DNA of 64,000 bases. It comes from Curtobacterium sp. PhB115 (GTDB taxonomy: Bacteria > Actinomycetota > Actinomycetes > Actinomycetales > Microbacteriaceae). Below, one piece after another: positions 36,765-45,441 of the stretch. The stretch lies in contig NZ_RJKR01000007.1 of assembly GCF_003752025.1 (NCBI RefSeq), forward strand, positions 310,001 to 374,000, read 5' to 3'. The notes under the pieces are model-generated. The model was not told the DNA's origin. It saw only the letters and a list, made by a program, of their open reading frames with translations, and did no database searches. A program made the position numbers and the translations under genes. The number at the start of each line of letters is the position of its first letter. The first letter of the stretch is position 1.

Positions 36765-37939
36765 GCGGTGACTCCTTCGGAGCGGGTGGTTCGGAGCTTG
36801 CGGGGCCGGAGGTCACCGGTCAGGGTGGCGGGGTCGATGACGCCGGCGACCTCGTCGGGCGTCGTCGGGCGCGGCGCCGAGTGCGTGCCGGCAGCGGTGC
36901 CGCGGGCCTTCAGCGCCATCACGAACGAGAGCACGCGGGCGACCGGCGTGTACAGGTCGACGGGGATCTCGTGCCCGAGCTCGCACGCGGCGTGCAGGGC
37001 ACGGGTGAGCGGGACGTCGCGGACGATCGGCACGCGGTCCTCTTCCGCACGGGAACGGATCACGTCGGCGACCGGTCCGGCGCCCTTCGCGACCACCCGT
37101 GGCGCGGACTTCCCCGGCTCGTACTTGAGCGCGACGGCGTAGTGCGTCGGGTTCGTCATCACGACGTCCGCGGTGCCCACCGACGCGATCATCCGGTTGC
37201 GGCTCATGGCGAGCTGCCGTGAGCGTCGCTGACCCTTGACGAGCGGGTCGCCGTCGCTCTTCTTGTGCTCGTCCTTGACCTCGCGCTTGGTCATCATGGT
37301 GCGCTTGCGGTTGCGCCGGATGACGACGAACACGTCGATCGCGGCGAGCAGAAGCCCGGCCGCGATCGCGGCGCGGAGCAGGGTGCCTGCGCCGTCCGCC
37401 GCGGCCTCGAGCACCGCGGACAACGGCAACGAGCCGCTCGTCATGAGCACGGGCATCAGCCCCTGCACCGCGAACCAGAGCACGAGCCCGACGACCGAGG
37501 TCTTCAACAGCGCCTTCACGCCGTTCCACAGCGCCTGCACGCCGAACACGCGCTTCAGGCCGGCGATGGGGTCGAAGTGCGAGGCCTCGGGTGCGAGCTT
37601 CCGGATGTGCACGCCGCCCTGCGCCACCGCGGCGGCCGTGACCGCGACGAGGACGACGAGGAGCATCGGTCCGAGGGTGGCACCGATCGACCCCATCGAC
37701 TCGGCGAACACCTGGTTCATCGTGCCGATCGTCGGGTTCGTGATGACGGAGCGGACGGCACTGAGCTGGTGGGTGCCGGCGGCCGCGGCGTTGCCGATGA
37801 CGGCGGGCACCATGAGCGCGACGACGGCGATGCCGATCCACGCGCCGAGGTCCTGGGAGCGGCCGAGCTGGCCCTTCCGGTAGACCTCCTGCATGCGCTT
37901 CTGGGTGGCCTTCTCGGACTTCTCACCACTGTCGGACAC
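36761..37939 (-). CDS. flhB: Flagellar type III export protein FlhB
   Basis: 392 aa. It starts MSDSGEKSEKATQKRMQEVY, typical of FlhB (GEKTE-AT-KR). Four membrane helices lie between residues 30 and 205, and the cytoplasmic domain has the self-cleavage site NPTH at 263-266 (MTNPTHYAVALKY). Cleavage after Asn switches export from hook to filament proteins. The C-terminal tail of about 45 residues is longer than usual. Confidence 0.97.
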   Translation of the reverse strand: MSDSGEKSEKATQKRMQEVYRKGQLGRSQDLGAWIGIAVVALMVPAVIGNAAAAGTHQLSAVRSVITNPTIGTMNQVFAESMGSIGATLGPMLLVVLVAVTAAAVAQGGVHIRKLAPEASHFDPIAGLKRVFGVQALWNGVKALLKTSVVGLVLWFAVQGLMPVLMTSGSLPLSAVLEAAADGAGTLLRAAIAAGLLLAAIDVFVVIRRNRKRTMMTKREVKDEHKKSDGDPLVKGQRRSRQLAMSRNRMIASVGTADVVMTNPTHYAVALKYEPGKSAPRVVAKGAGPVADVIRSRAEEDRVPIVRDVPLTRALHAACELGHEIPVDLYTPVARVLSFVMALKARGTAAGTHSAPRPTTPDEVAGVIDPATLTGDLRPRKLRTTRSEGVTA

Positions 37940-37945
37940 CGGGCG

Positions 37946-38704
37946 TCACCCCCGTCCCGTGATCGCCTGGACGGCGTCGCCGGTCAACGACGACACCACC
38001 GAGGGCAGGGCCATGAAGAGCGCACCGGCGAAGAGGACGGTCAGCCCGATCTTGATCGGGAAGCCCATCTGGAACGCGTTCAGCGCCGGGGCGACGCGGG
38101 TGAGCAGACCGAGGCCGACGTCCGCCAGGAACAGCACGACGACGAGCGGTCCGGCGATCTGCAGCGTGGCGAGGAACATCTGCGACATCGCGGTGACGAG
38201 CAGCGACGCGAGGCCGTCGAGCGCGAACGAGCCGGTCAGCGGGACGGCGTCGAAGGAGCGCACGAGGCCGCCGACGATGAGCTGGTAGCCGCCGGAGGTG
38301 AACAGGAGCGCGAGGGCCGCCATCTGGAACAGCCGGGTGAACTGGGCGCCGTTGACCTGCGACTGCGGGTCGAACGCCTGCGCGAGGGTGAAGCCGCCGA
38401 ACAGGTCGATGAGCGCACCGGCGGACTGCACCGCTGCGAACACCAGGAAGACGAGGAACCCGAGCGCCAGCCCGACGACGAGCTGGGTGAGCAGGGCGAG
38501 CAGGAACGGGCCGGTCTCGAGCGACTCGTAGCCGACGGCGACGCGCGGGGCGACCCCGATCGCGAGACCCAGCCCGAGGATCACCTTCACGGTGCCGGGG
38601 AACGCGCGGTACGAGAACGGCGGCGCGATCACGAAGAACGCCACCAGCCGGACGCCGGCGAGCATCGTCGCCTCGAGCCGGTCGGCGTCGACGGCGAGCT
38701 CCAT
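37946..38704 (-). CDS. fliR: Flagellar export protein FliR
   Basis: 252 aa with about six hydrophobic helices; family features PPFSYRAFPGTVKVILGLGL and the central AGALIDLFGGFTLAQAFDP. FliP, FliQ and FliR form the export gate. The stop of fliQ and the ATG of this gene share a base (TGATG), and the gene ends seven bases before flhB. Confidence 0.96.
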   Translation of the reverse strand: MELAVDADRLEATMLAGVRLVAFFVIAPPFSYRAFPGTVKVILGLGLAIGVAPRVAVGYESLETGPFLLALLTQLVVGLALGFLVFLVFAAVQSAGALIDLFGGFTLAQAFDPQSQVNGAQFTRLFQMAALALLFTSGGYQLIVGGLVRSFDAVPLTGSFALDGLASLLVTAMSQMFLATLQIAGPLVVVLFLADVGLGLLTRVAPALNAFQMGFPIKIGLTVLFAGALFMALPSVVSSLTGDAVQAITGRG

Positions 38705-38979
38705 CAGGCGCTCCCGAGGAGCTTCGGGATCATCTCGAAGGCGACGTGCGTGAACGCCACCATCTCCGAGATCATCCAGTTGCCGCAGATCACCAGGGCG
38801 ATCGCCACCGCGACGGCCTTCGGTACGAAGGAGAGCGTGACCTCCTGGATCTGCGTCACCGACTGGAACAGCGAGATCGCGAACCCGACCACGAGCGACG
38901 TGATGAGCACGGGAGCGGCGAGCTTCGCGGACACCAGGAGCGCCTGCAGCACGAGGTCGATGACTGCCTGCTGGTTCAT
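38704..38979 (-). CDS. fliQ: Flagellar export protein FliQ
   Basis: 91 aa with two membrane helices, the standard FliQ size: LVLQALLVSAKLAAPVLITS, VGFAISLFQSVTQIQEVTLS, then VPKAVAVAIALVICGNWMIS. It lies between fliP and fliR, as in nearly all flagellar operons. Confidence 0.97.
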   Translation of the reverse strand: MNQQAVIDLVLQALLVSAKLAAPVLITSLVVGFAISLFQSVTQIQEVTLSFVPKAVAVAIALVICGNWMISEMVAFTHVAFEMIPKLLGSA

Positions 38980-38988
38980 GCGCGCCCC

Positions 38989-39807
38989 CTAGACAACGTG
39001 GTAGCTCTCGATGAGCGACTTGATGATGAGGCCCCAGCCGTCGACCAGCACGAAGAGCAGGATCTTGAACGGCAGCGAGATCATGACCGGCGGGAGCATC
39101 ATCATGCCCATCGACATGAGCGCCGCGGAGACGACGAGGTCGATCACCAGGAACGGGATGAAGATGACGAACCCGATGATGAACGCGCTGCGGAGCTCCG
39201 AGATGATGAACGCCGGGATCACCGTCGTCATCGGCACGTCCGCCATCGACTTCGGGTTGTCGAGTCCGGCGGCGCGGGTGATCAGGGCGACGTCCTCGTC
39301 CCGCGTCTGGTGGAGCATGAAGGTCCGCAGCGGCTTCGTGCCGATCTCGACGGCCTGGTCAAAGTCGAGGTGCCCGGCCAGGTAGGGCTGCAGCGCGTCC
39401 TCGTTGATGTGCCCGAGCACCGGCGCCATCACGAACAGCGACAGGAACAGCGCGAGCCCCGCGATGACCTGGTTCGGCGGGATCGACTGCAGGGCGAGCG
39501 CGTTCCGGGTCATCGCGAGGACGACGAAGATCTTCGTGAACGACGTCATCATGAGCATGAGCGCCGGTGCGACGCTGAGCAGGGTGATGCCGATGAGCGT
39601 CTCGACGGCGGACGACGGGGTGCCGTCGGGACCGTTCACGCTGACGCTGAAGTCACCGGTCGCGGGTGCGGTCGGCGTGACGGGTGCCGTCGGTTCGACG
39701 ACCCCGGCGGCGTGCGCGCCGGTCGCGGTGAGCATGAGGAACCCGGCGACCACCGCCAGCCCGAGCAGGACCAGCGCGACCAGTCGTCCGGTCCGTGCGG
39801 CGGTCAC
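38989..39807 (-). CDS. fliP: Flagellar export protein FliP
   Basis: 272 aa from a GTG that overlaps the fliO stop (GTGA). It has a cleavable signal peptide (about residues 1-35, ending ATGAHAAG). FliP signatures are MMTSFTKIFVVLAMTRNALA, PPNQVIAGLALFLSLFVMAP and LIIKSLIESYHVV at the end. The open frame continues upstream through fliO but is not the real gene. FliP pentamers form the core of the gate. Confidence 0.96.
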   Translation of the reverse strand: MTAARTGRLVALVLLGLAVVAGFLMLTATGAHAAGVVEPTAPVTPTAPATGDFSVSVNGPDGTPSSAVETLIGITLLSVAPALMLMMTSFTKIFVVLAMTRNALALQSIPPNQVIAGLALFLSLFVMAPVLGHINEDALQPYLAGHLDFDQAVEIGTKPLRTFMLHQTRDEDVALITRAAGLDNPKSMADVPMTTVIPAFIISELRSAFIIGFVIFIPFLVIDLVVSAALMSMGMMMLPPVMISLPFKILLFVLVDGWGLIIKSLIESYHVV

Positions 39808-40346
39808 CCGGCCCGCCGGTTCCGGAGCGCCGCTGCTGCCTGCCGCCAGGTCTCGGCGGACAGGATCGAGCCCTGCAGCTGCTGCGCGGACGGCGCGACG
39901 GTGCGCTGGGGACGGCGGTTGCGCGGACGCATCGGCAGCGGGTCCGCTGCGGTCGTCTCGTTCGCGTCGGCCGGGAGGCCCGTGGTGGCGTCCGACTGCA
40001 GCGCCAGTTCCTGACGGAACACGTCGGCCGACGGGGCGGGACGAACGGGCAGCTGGACGGGTCCGGTCACGATGGTCAGCTCGGGTGCCGGTGCCTGCCC
40101 GCTGGTGAGCAGGCTGACGCCCTGCTCGGAGACGCCGAGCACGAGGCGCTCCCCCTCGACGTCGACGACGACGATGCTCGCCTTGCCGCCGAGGCCCTGT
40201 CGACCGACGACCTCGACGGTCGCCGCACGACGACCGGAGGCCTTCCCGGCGAAGCGCTTCTTGCTGGCGCGGTGCAGCACCCACATGAGGGCGAGCACGA
40301 CGCCGAGCGACAGCGCGACGCGGAGGGTGACGAGGAGGGTGTCCAC
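39804..40346 (-). CDS. fliO: Flagellar biosynthetic protein FliO
   Basis: 180 aa. One N-terminal membrane helix (LLVTLRVALSLGVVLALMWV) is followed by a basic stretch (HRASKKRFAGK) and a small beta domain with VEVVGRQGLGGKASIVVVDV and LVLGVSEQGVSLL, typical of FliO. The Pro/Arg-rich C-terminal tail is variable. FliO helps assemble the FliP ring. It is placed between fliN and fliP as expected. Confidence 0.92.
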   Translation of the reverse strand: MDTLLVTLRVALSLGVVLALMWVLHRASKKRFAGKASGRRAATVEVVGRQGLGGKASIVVVDVEGERLVLGVSEQGVSLLTSGQAPAPELTIVTGPVQLPVRPAPSADVFRQELALQSDATTGLPADANETTAADPLPMRPRNRRPQRTVAPSAQQLQGSILSAETWRQAAAALRNRRAG

Positions 40347-40356
40347 GGGGCCGGGC

Positions 40357-41064
40357 TCAGACGGATTCGGCGACGTCGAGGATCCGCGTGATGCGGACGG
40401 CGTAGTCCTGGTCCACGACGACGACCTCGCCGTGCGCGATCAGGCGACCGTTCAGCAGGACGTCGGCGGGAGCGCCGGCGCTGCGGTCGAGCTCGACGAC
40501 GGCGCCGGGCTCCATGCCGAGCACGTCGCGGACCGACATCCGGGTCCGGCCGATCTCGACGGTGAGGGTCATCTCGACGTTGTTGATGCGACCGAGGTTG
40601 CCGGCGGGGACGGCCGCCGGCGTGGCCGGAGCGGACACCGTGCCGTTCTCGCGCACCCGGATGCCGAACCACCCCCCGGGAGCGCCACCGGCGGTGAGCT
40701 CGAACACGACGGTGTCGGGGTCGGCCAGCAGCGACGCGGCCGAGCCACGGTGCGCCTCACCGAGGACGCCGACACCGAGCACGGTCGCGGCGGCCTCGAG
40801 CGACGGCCGCAGCACGTCGGTGACGGCGACGATGCCGTGGTCCGTGCCGCCCGCGGCGGTCACCGCGTCGAGGTCGGTGAGGACGAGCGCCAGATCGGCC
40901 GACAGGCCGCCGACGAAGGACGCGACCACCGCGTCGGCCGCCGCTTCGAGCACGACGGGGGTCGCGCCTCCAGGCAGGAGCACCGCACCCAGGGGGGCGG
41001 CCGTCGGGAGCTGCGCCGCGAGCGACTCGGCCGCTGTCGTGTGCAGGGTGGTGGTGACGTTCAT
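40357..41064 (-). CDS. fliN: Flagellar motor switch protein FliN (long form)
   Basis: 235 aa. The C-terminal SpoA domain (about 160-232) is clear: VEMTLTVEIGRTRMSVRDVL, MEPGAVVELDRSAGAPADVL, LLNGRLIAHGEVVVVDQDYA. The N-terminal 150 residues form a CheC/FliY-like region (VLTDLDAVTAAGGTDHG) and make this longer than enterobacterial FliN (137 aa). FliY-type phosphatase motifs are not clearly kept. Together with FliM it forms the cytoplasmic C-ring. It overlaps the fliM end (ATGA). Confidence 0.93.
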   Translation of the reverse strand: MNVTTTLHTTAAESLAAQLPTAAPLGAVLLPGGATPVVLEAAADAVVASFVGGLSADLALVLTDLDAVTAAGGTDHGIVAVTDVLRPSLEAAATVLGVGVLGEAHRGSAASLLADPDTVVFELTAGGAPGGWFGIRVRENGTVSAPATPAAVPAGNLGRINNVEMTLTVEIGRTRMSVRDVLGMEPGAVVELDRSAGAPADVLLNGRLIAHGEVVVVDQDYAVRITRILDVAESV

Positions 41065-41981
41065 GCGTGCTGCTCCGTGCTCGTGGCAGAGGTGGTGGTG
41101 ACGACGATGCCGGCGAGGCGTGAGCCGTTCGCGCCGACCGCTGCGGTCCCGACGGGCTCGCCGTCGACCGCGATGGTGAGGGGCCGGTGCTGCGGGTGCG
41201 GCAGGGGCAGGAGGTCGCCGACGGCGAGCCGGAGCACCTGCGTCGGCAGGACCGTCGCCGGGGCGAAGTGCAGGCTGACGCCGACCGGCACACCCGCGAG
41301 CTGCGCGTCGAGCAGCGCCTGCGCGTCCGCAGCGGACACGTGGGTCGCGGCCTCGCCGAGCTGCGGCAGGACGGCCTCGGCCGGCAAGGCCAGCGTGCCG
41401 GGGGCGATCCGGTCGCCGACGCGGATCGAGAACGAGGCGACGATCATCAGGTCGCCCTTCTGCGCGGCCTGGGCGAACTGGGAGTTGAACTGGAACCCGC
41501 CGGCGGTGACGTCGTGCGCCAGGAGCCCGCCGAACGAGTACCGCAGGTCGTCGAGTGCGTCCTCGACGATCTTCCGGACGAGGGCCTGCTCGATCGGCGT
41601 GAAGGTGCGGTCCGGGGTCGGCAGGGGCTTCGAGGCGCCGAGGGCGTGCGACACCCAGGTCAGCGCTGCGTCGAGCGGCACCTGGAGGACGCCCTTCGAG
41701 GCGATGTCGGCGATCGGGAGCAGCACCATGCCGGTCAGTGCGGGCAGCGAGGCGGCGTACTCGTCGTACGTCGTCATCTGCACCTGCTCGCAGGTGACCT
41801 GGCTGACGGCGCGCACCTTCGCGGTGAGCTGGGTCCCCCACTGGCGCGCGAAGGTCTCGAACGCGAGCTCGAGGACCCGTGCGTGCTCACGGGCGAGCGT
41901 CGACGGGCGCGCGAAGTCGTACACCTCGGGCGCTGGCAGGGTCTCGGTCACGAGGGCGTCTATCGGTCGCCTGTGTGCCAC
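41061..41981 (-). CDS. fliM: Flagellar motor switch protein FliM
   Basis: 306 aa from a GTG at 41981. Family features: YDFARPSTLAREHARVLELA near the N-terminus, CEQVQMTTYDEYAASLPALT and the middle FTPIEQALVRKIVEDALDDL. A SpoA-like C-terminal domain has LRLAVGDLLPLPHPQHRPLT. The N-terminal CheY-binding peptide (LSQ-type) of E. coli FliM is not evident. No gene for FliL lies between motB and fliM. The start is uncertain; GTG 41951 is another choice. Confidence 0.94.
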   Translation of the reverse strand: MAHRRPIDALVTETLPAPEVYDFARPSTLAREHARVLELAFETFARQWGTQLTAKVRAVSQVTCEQVQMTTYDEYAASLPALTGMVLLPIADIASKGVLQVPLDAALTWVSHALGASKPLPTPDRTFTPIEQALVRKIVEDALDDLRYSFGGLLAHDVTAGGFQFNSQFAQAAQKGDLMIVASFSIRVGDRIAPGTLALPAEAVLPQLGEAATHVSAADAQALLDAQLAGVPVGVSLHFAPATVLPTQVLRLAVGDLLPLPHPQHRPLTIAVDGEPVGTAAVGANGSRLAGIVVTTTSATSTEQHA

Positions 41982-42060
41982 CCGTCAGTGGTGTACCCCG
42001 TAGTGGGGCGGTGGGGGTTTCGCGTCGTCTCGCGTCGTCTCGCGTTCTCGCCTCGGGTGG

Positions 42061-42990
42061 TCAGCCCTTCTGGACTCCGTCCTGTGCCTTCGCCAGCGCC
42101 GGCATCAGGGCACTGACGTCCTGGTCGGCGTTCGACAGCACCACGATGTCGACCCGCCGGTTCAGGGCGAGGTCCTGGTCCGTGCCGCCCTTCGCGAGCG
42201 GCCGGCTCGACCCGAACCCGACGCTCTGCACGTGGTCGCCCGGCATCCCGCCCCGCTCGACGAGGTCGCGGAGCACCCCCGTGGCCCGCGCCGCGCTGAG
42301 CTCCCAGTTCGTGGCGTACGGCGCCGTCGAGTTCCGCTGGTCGGCGTGCCCCTCGATGCTGACGTCGTGCGCCGAGGTCTTCAGCACCGGGGCGATCGCG
42401 TCCATGATCGACCGCGCCTGATCGGACAGGTCCGCGCTGTTCGTGCCGAAGTACGTCTCGCTGCCGACGAGCCGGACCGTCAGGCCGCGGGCGTCCAGGG
42501 TGAACTGGACGTTGCGGGTCTGACCGGCCTTCGTCAGGTTCTTCTCGATGGCCCGCTCGATCTTCGTCAGGTCGTCGAGCTCCTGCTTCGCCGCCGCGAC
42601 GTCCTGCTTCGTCGCCGTCTTCGGCACCACCGTCGACGCGGGGTCGACGTTCGTGTCCTTCGCGCCGGACGACGCCGTGGAGTGGTCCGCCTGCGACTTG
42701 TCGGTCGAGTAGCCGGAGCCGTCCTCGACCTGGTCCTTCGTCACGACGGTGCCGCTCGCGGTGTCGACCTTCTGCGACTCCACCTCGCCGAACCCCGTCG
42801 CGAGCGAGTTCTTCAGCGCGATGTACTTCTCCTGGTCGACCGTCGACATCGCGAAGAGCACCAGGAACATGCACATCAGCACCGTGATCATGTCCATGTA
42901 GGACGCCATCCACCGCTCGTCCGGGTGCTCGGCCTCGTCGTGGGACTTCTTCGCGCGACCGCGGCCGCGTCCCCGGGGGTTCGCGCTCAC
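42061..42990 (-). CDS. motB: Flagellar motor stator protein MotB
   Basis: 309 aa. A basic N-terminus is followed by one helix with the proton-carrying Asp33 in ASYMDMITVLMCMFLVLFAM. A Ser/Thr-rich linker comes next, then the OmpA-like peptidoglycan-binding domain (about 165-290) with HDVSIEGHADQRNS and NWELSAARATGVLRDLVERG. It anchors the stator to the wall. motA lies directly upstream with a two-base gap. Confidence 0.97.
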   Translation of the reverse strand: MSANPRGRGRGRAKKSHDEAEHPDERWMASYMDMITVLMCMFLVLFAMSTVDQEKYIALKNSLATGFGEVESQKVDTASGTVVTKDQVEDGSGYSTDKSQADHSTASSGAKDTNVDPASTVVPKTATKQDVAAAKQELDDLTKIERAIEKNLTKAGQTRNVQFTLDARGLTVRLVGSETYFGTNSADLSDQARSIMDAIAPVLKTSAHDVSIEGHADQRNSTAPYATNWELSAARATGVLRDLVERGGMPGDHVQSVGFGSSRPLAKGGTDQDLALNRRVDIVVLSNADQDVSALMPALAKAQDGVQKG

Positions 42991-42992
42991 CG

Positions 42993-43829
42993 TCAGGCCG
43001 CCAGCTGCTGCTCGTCGGCGTCGGCGCTGCTTCCGCCCTTGCCGCCCTTGCCGCTCTTGCCCTTGCCTGCCGTGTCGACGCGGGCAGCCGGCGGGACCAT
43101 CGCCTTCAGCCGCTCACCGAGCAGCCGGGGCTGGCTGCCGGCCTGCACGGCCAGGAGCCCCTCCATCAGGAGCGTCTGCCGGTCCGACTCGAGCTGCGCG
43201 AGCTTCCGGAGCTTGCCGCCGATCGGCAGCCACAGGAAGTTCGCGGTGAGGAGGCCCCAGAGCGTCGCCACGAAGGCGCTCGCGATGAGCGGACCGAGCT
43301 CGTCCGGCTTGCCGAGGTTCGCGAGCACGTGGGTCAGCGACACCACGGTGCCGATGATGCCGACCGTCGGAGCGAACCCACCGAGGCCCATGAAGAACGC
43401 GCTCGCGCTCCGCACCGGGGCGGCGTTCGACTCGATCTCGTCCTCGAGCAGGATCCGCAGCTCGTCGCCGTCGGTGCCGTCCGCGATGTTCTGCAGCGCC
43501 TTCTTCATGAACGGGTCGTCGTGCTTGTCGGCCTCCTGCTCGAGCGCGAGCAGCCCGTTCGACCGAGCCGTCTCCGCGAGCCCCACCACGTCGTCGATGA
43601 CCGACTGCGGCGGGGTGACCTTGCCGGTGAACGCCTTCGGCACGGCCTTGAAGCTGGCGATGGCGTCCTTCAGCGTCGTGCTCGCGATGCCGCAGCCGAT
43701 GGTGGCGCCGAACACGAGGAGCATCGGGGCCGGCAGGAACAGGCCGGCGAGCTCGACGTGCTCCATCTCGACCATGCCGAACAGGGCACCGAAGGCGAGC
43801 AGGATGCCGACGATCGTTGCGATGTCCAT
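42993..43829 (-). CDS. motA: Flagellar motor stator protein MotA
   Basis: 278 aa with four membrane helices and the MotA/TolQ core: DPFMKKALQNIADGTDGDEL, FFMGLGGFAPTVGIIGTVVS, then LIASAFVATLWGLLTANFLW. The C-terminal 25 residues are a Lys/Gly-rich tail (GKGKSGKGGKGG). It forms the proton channel with MotB. The ATG overlaps the flbD stop by one base. Confidence 0.97.
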   Translation of the reverse strand: MDIATIVGILLAFGALFGMVEMEHVELAGLFLPAPMLLVFGATIGCGIASTTLKDAIASFKAVPKAFTGKVTPPQSVIDDVVGLAETARSNGLLALEQEADKHDDPFMKKALQNIADGTDGDELRILLEDEIESNAAPVRSASAFFMGLGGFAPTVGIIGTVVSLTHVLANLGKPDELGPLIASAFVATLWGLLTANFLWLPIGGKLRKLAQLESDRQTLLMEGLLAVQAGSQPRLLGERLKAMVPPAARVDTAGKGKSGKGGKGGSSADADEQQLAA

Positions 43830-44116
43830 CAGCGGCCCCCGTCCTGTGCACGCGGCGGGTGGATCGGTGCGACGGGCGCGAGCGTCGGCTGCGGGCCGGT
43901 GCTGTTCCGCACGGCAGCGTCGGTGCCGTAGGCCATCCCGACGATGCGGGCGCGGTACGCGGCGATGAGGTCGATCACGTCGGCCATGGACTCGCGGACG
44001 ATGTACTTCGCCCCGTCGACCATGATCAACGTCGTGTCCGGCGTCTCCTGGATGCGCTCCACGAGATCGGGGTTGACAGCGAATCCGCTGCCGTTCAGTC
44101 GTGTGACGACGATCAT
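43829..44116 (-). CDS. flbD: FlbD-family flagellar protein
   Basis: 95 aa. The FlbD core is clear: MIVVTRLNGSGFAVNPDLVE, then IQETPDTTLIMVDGAKYIVR and ESMADVIDLIAAYRARIVG. This is the small FlbD of Gram-positives and spirochaetes, not the Caulobacter sigma-54 activator of the same name. The C-terminal 30 residues are extra and Pro-rich. It is the first gene of the motor/export operon, and a sigma-28-like promoter lies 78-104 bases upstream. Confidence 0.93.
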   Translation of the reverse strand: MIVVTRLNGSGFAVNPDLVERIQETPDTTLIMVDGAKYIVRESMADVIDLIAAYRARIVGMAYGTDAAVRNSTGPQPTLAPVAPIHPPRAQDGGR

Positions 44117-44193
44117 GGCCCGTCCTGGTTCTCGATCGTCCCGCCGCCGTCCGTGGGGCGGGATGCGGCCCGTCCGTGGGCCTGCGAGAAGGA

Positions 44194-44220
44194 CTATCGG
44201 CGGGTGCGGCGGTGGCGTTA
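44194..44220 (-). promoter_or_regulatory. Sigma-28 (FliA/WhiG-type) promoter of the flbD operon
   Basis: On the minus strand TAACGCCA, 11 bases, then GCCGATAG. The sigma-28 consensus is TAAAGTTT-N11-GCCGATAA, so the -10 matches 7 of 8, the spacing is exact and the -35 begins TAA. It sits before the first gene of the flagellar operon. Confidence 0.7.
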
Positions 44221-44243
44221 GTGGCCGTCACTAGCCTGGTGCC

Positions 44244-45332
44244 GTGATCACTGCCGAGGACCTGCTCACCGGACCCCGAGGGCGCCGGTTCTGCCTGGAG
44301 CTCCTGCGTCGCGTGCAGCCCGACGACGACCCAGCGGCCGCGCACCTCGGCGAGCTGCTCTTCTGGGCCGTCTTCCACCTCGGCCAGGAACGCGGCGACG
44401 GCGGCGTGCTGTTCGGCATCGGTGGAACGGCCGTCGCCGGTCCCGTTCCGGAGATCGGTGCGGTGGCGGACGCGCTCGACGCGGTCCGGCTGCCCGATCC
44501 CACCGAGGACCACGTCGTCGAGGCACTGGAGCAGACGGCGGAGAGCGCGCTCTGGTGGCAACCGGCGGACGCCAGCGACGCCCTGCTCGAGCGGCCGGAG
44601 CTGGGCTCGGTGCTGCGGCGGGTCGCGCAGTGGGTGGCCGGGAGCGAGGTGGTGCAGCGGCTCTGGTCGGTCGAGCAGGACGGCGCGCGGTGGGTCGTGA
44701 CGTTCGACGACGACGACGACGGTGCCGGTGCCGGGCGTGCTCGTCCGGTCGTCTCTGATGCGCTCCGGGGCTGGGCCGACGATCTCCGGCGCGATGCGGC
44801 GGCGGGCACCGACGGCCGGACGAGCGGCGCGTGGTGGACGACGCCGCCCTGGCCGCTCGTGCAGACCACGGGCGCACCGCTCGCGTCGTCCGGGCCACTG
44901 GCGCTCTGGGCGGTCGAGGACTCGTTCGGCCAGCAGCACGCGCTCGTCGCTCCGGCGTCGCCGGGTCGGACGCTGCGGGTCTGCATCGTCGACGGCCCGG
45001 AGGACTGGGCGGCGGTCTGCCGTCGCTGGCCGCTCGACGTCACGGGGACGACCAGGAGGCACGACTGGGGGCTCGCGACCGGCCGCGACGGCGACTGGGT
45101 CGTGCCGGACTGGTCGGCGGTCGCGCGCGAGTACGACGTCGTGCACCTGACCGTCGCCGGGTGGCTCCGTACCTCGGGAGCCGTCGTCGCCGTGGACGAC
45201 ACCACCGCGAGCGTGGTCGCCGGCTGGACGCCGGACTCCGCGTACTGGCTCACCGATCCCGGCCCGGTGCTCGGCACCCCGGAGGTCTGGACTCGACCCG
45301 GCAACGCCGGGCCGTGGCGACCGCGCTCCTGA
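44244..45332 (+). CDS. Conserved hypothetical protein, 362 aa
   Basis: I do not recognise a named domain. It is a soluble, Trp- and Asp-rich protein: ITAEDLLTGPRGRRFCLELL at the start, an HLGELLFWAVFHLGQE segment, and in the second half SGAWWTTPPWPLVQTTGAPL and DVVHLTVAGWLRTSGAVVAV. It looks complete, with ATG 44244 about 127 bases from flbD on the opposite strand. It is the first gene of the non-flagellar segment between the two flagellar blocks. Confidence 0.78.
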   Translation: MITAEDLLTGPRGRRFCLELLRRVQPDDDPAAAHLGELLFWAVFHLGQERGDGGVLFGIGGTAVAGPVPEIGAVADALDAVRLPDPTEDHVVEALEQTAESALWWQPADASDALLERPELGSVLRRVAQWVAGSEVVQRLWSVEQDGARWVVTFDDDDDGAGAGRARPVVSDALRGWADDLRRDAAAGTDGRTSGAWWTTPPWPLVQTTGAPLASSGPLALWAVEDSFGQQHALVAPASPGRTLRVCIVDGPEDWAAVCRRWPLDVTGTTRRHDWGLATGRDGDWVVPDWSAVAREYDVVHLTVAGWLRTSGAVVAVDDTTASVVAGWTPDSAYWLTDPGPVLGTPEVWTRPGNAGPWRPRS

Positions 45333-45441
45333 TCCGTCGACGTCGGGTGCATCCGATCGGGGTCCCGGGCCGGTAGTGGGAGTACGACGTCGACGACGAC
45401 GTCGTCCGCACCGGCCCGGACCGGCCCGAAGGAGTCACGTC

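Noticed and set aside
42993-45146. A 717-codon minus-strand frame extending motA upstream across flbD
   Set aside because: The MotA start at 43829 fits family length and overlaps flbD by one base; the extension is antisense to the 362-aa gene and Arg/Pro-rich.
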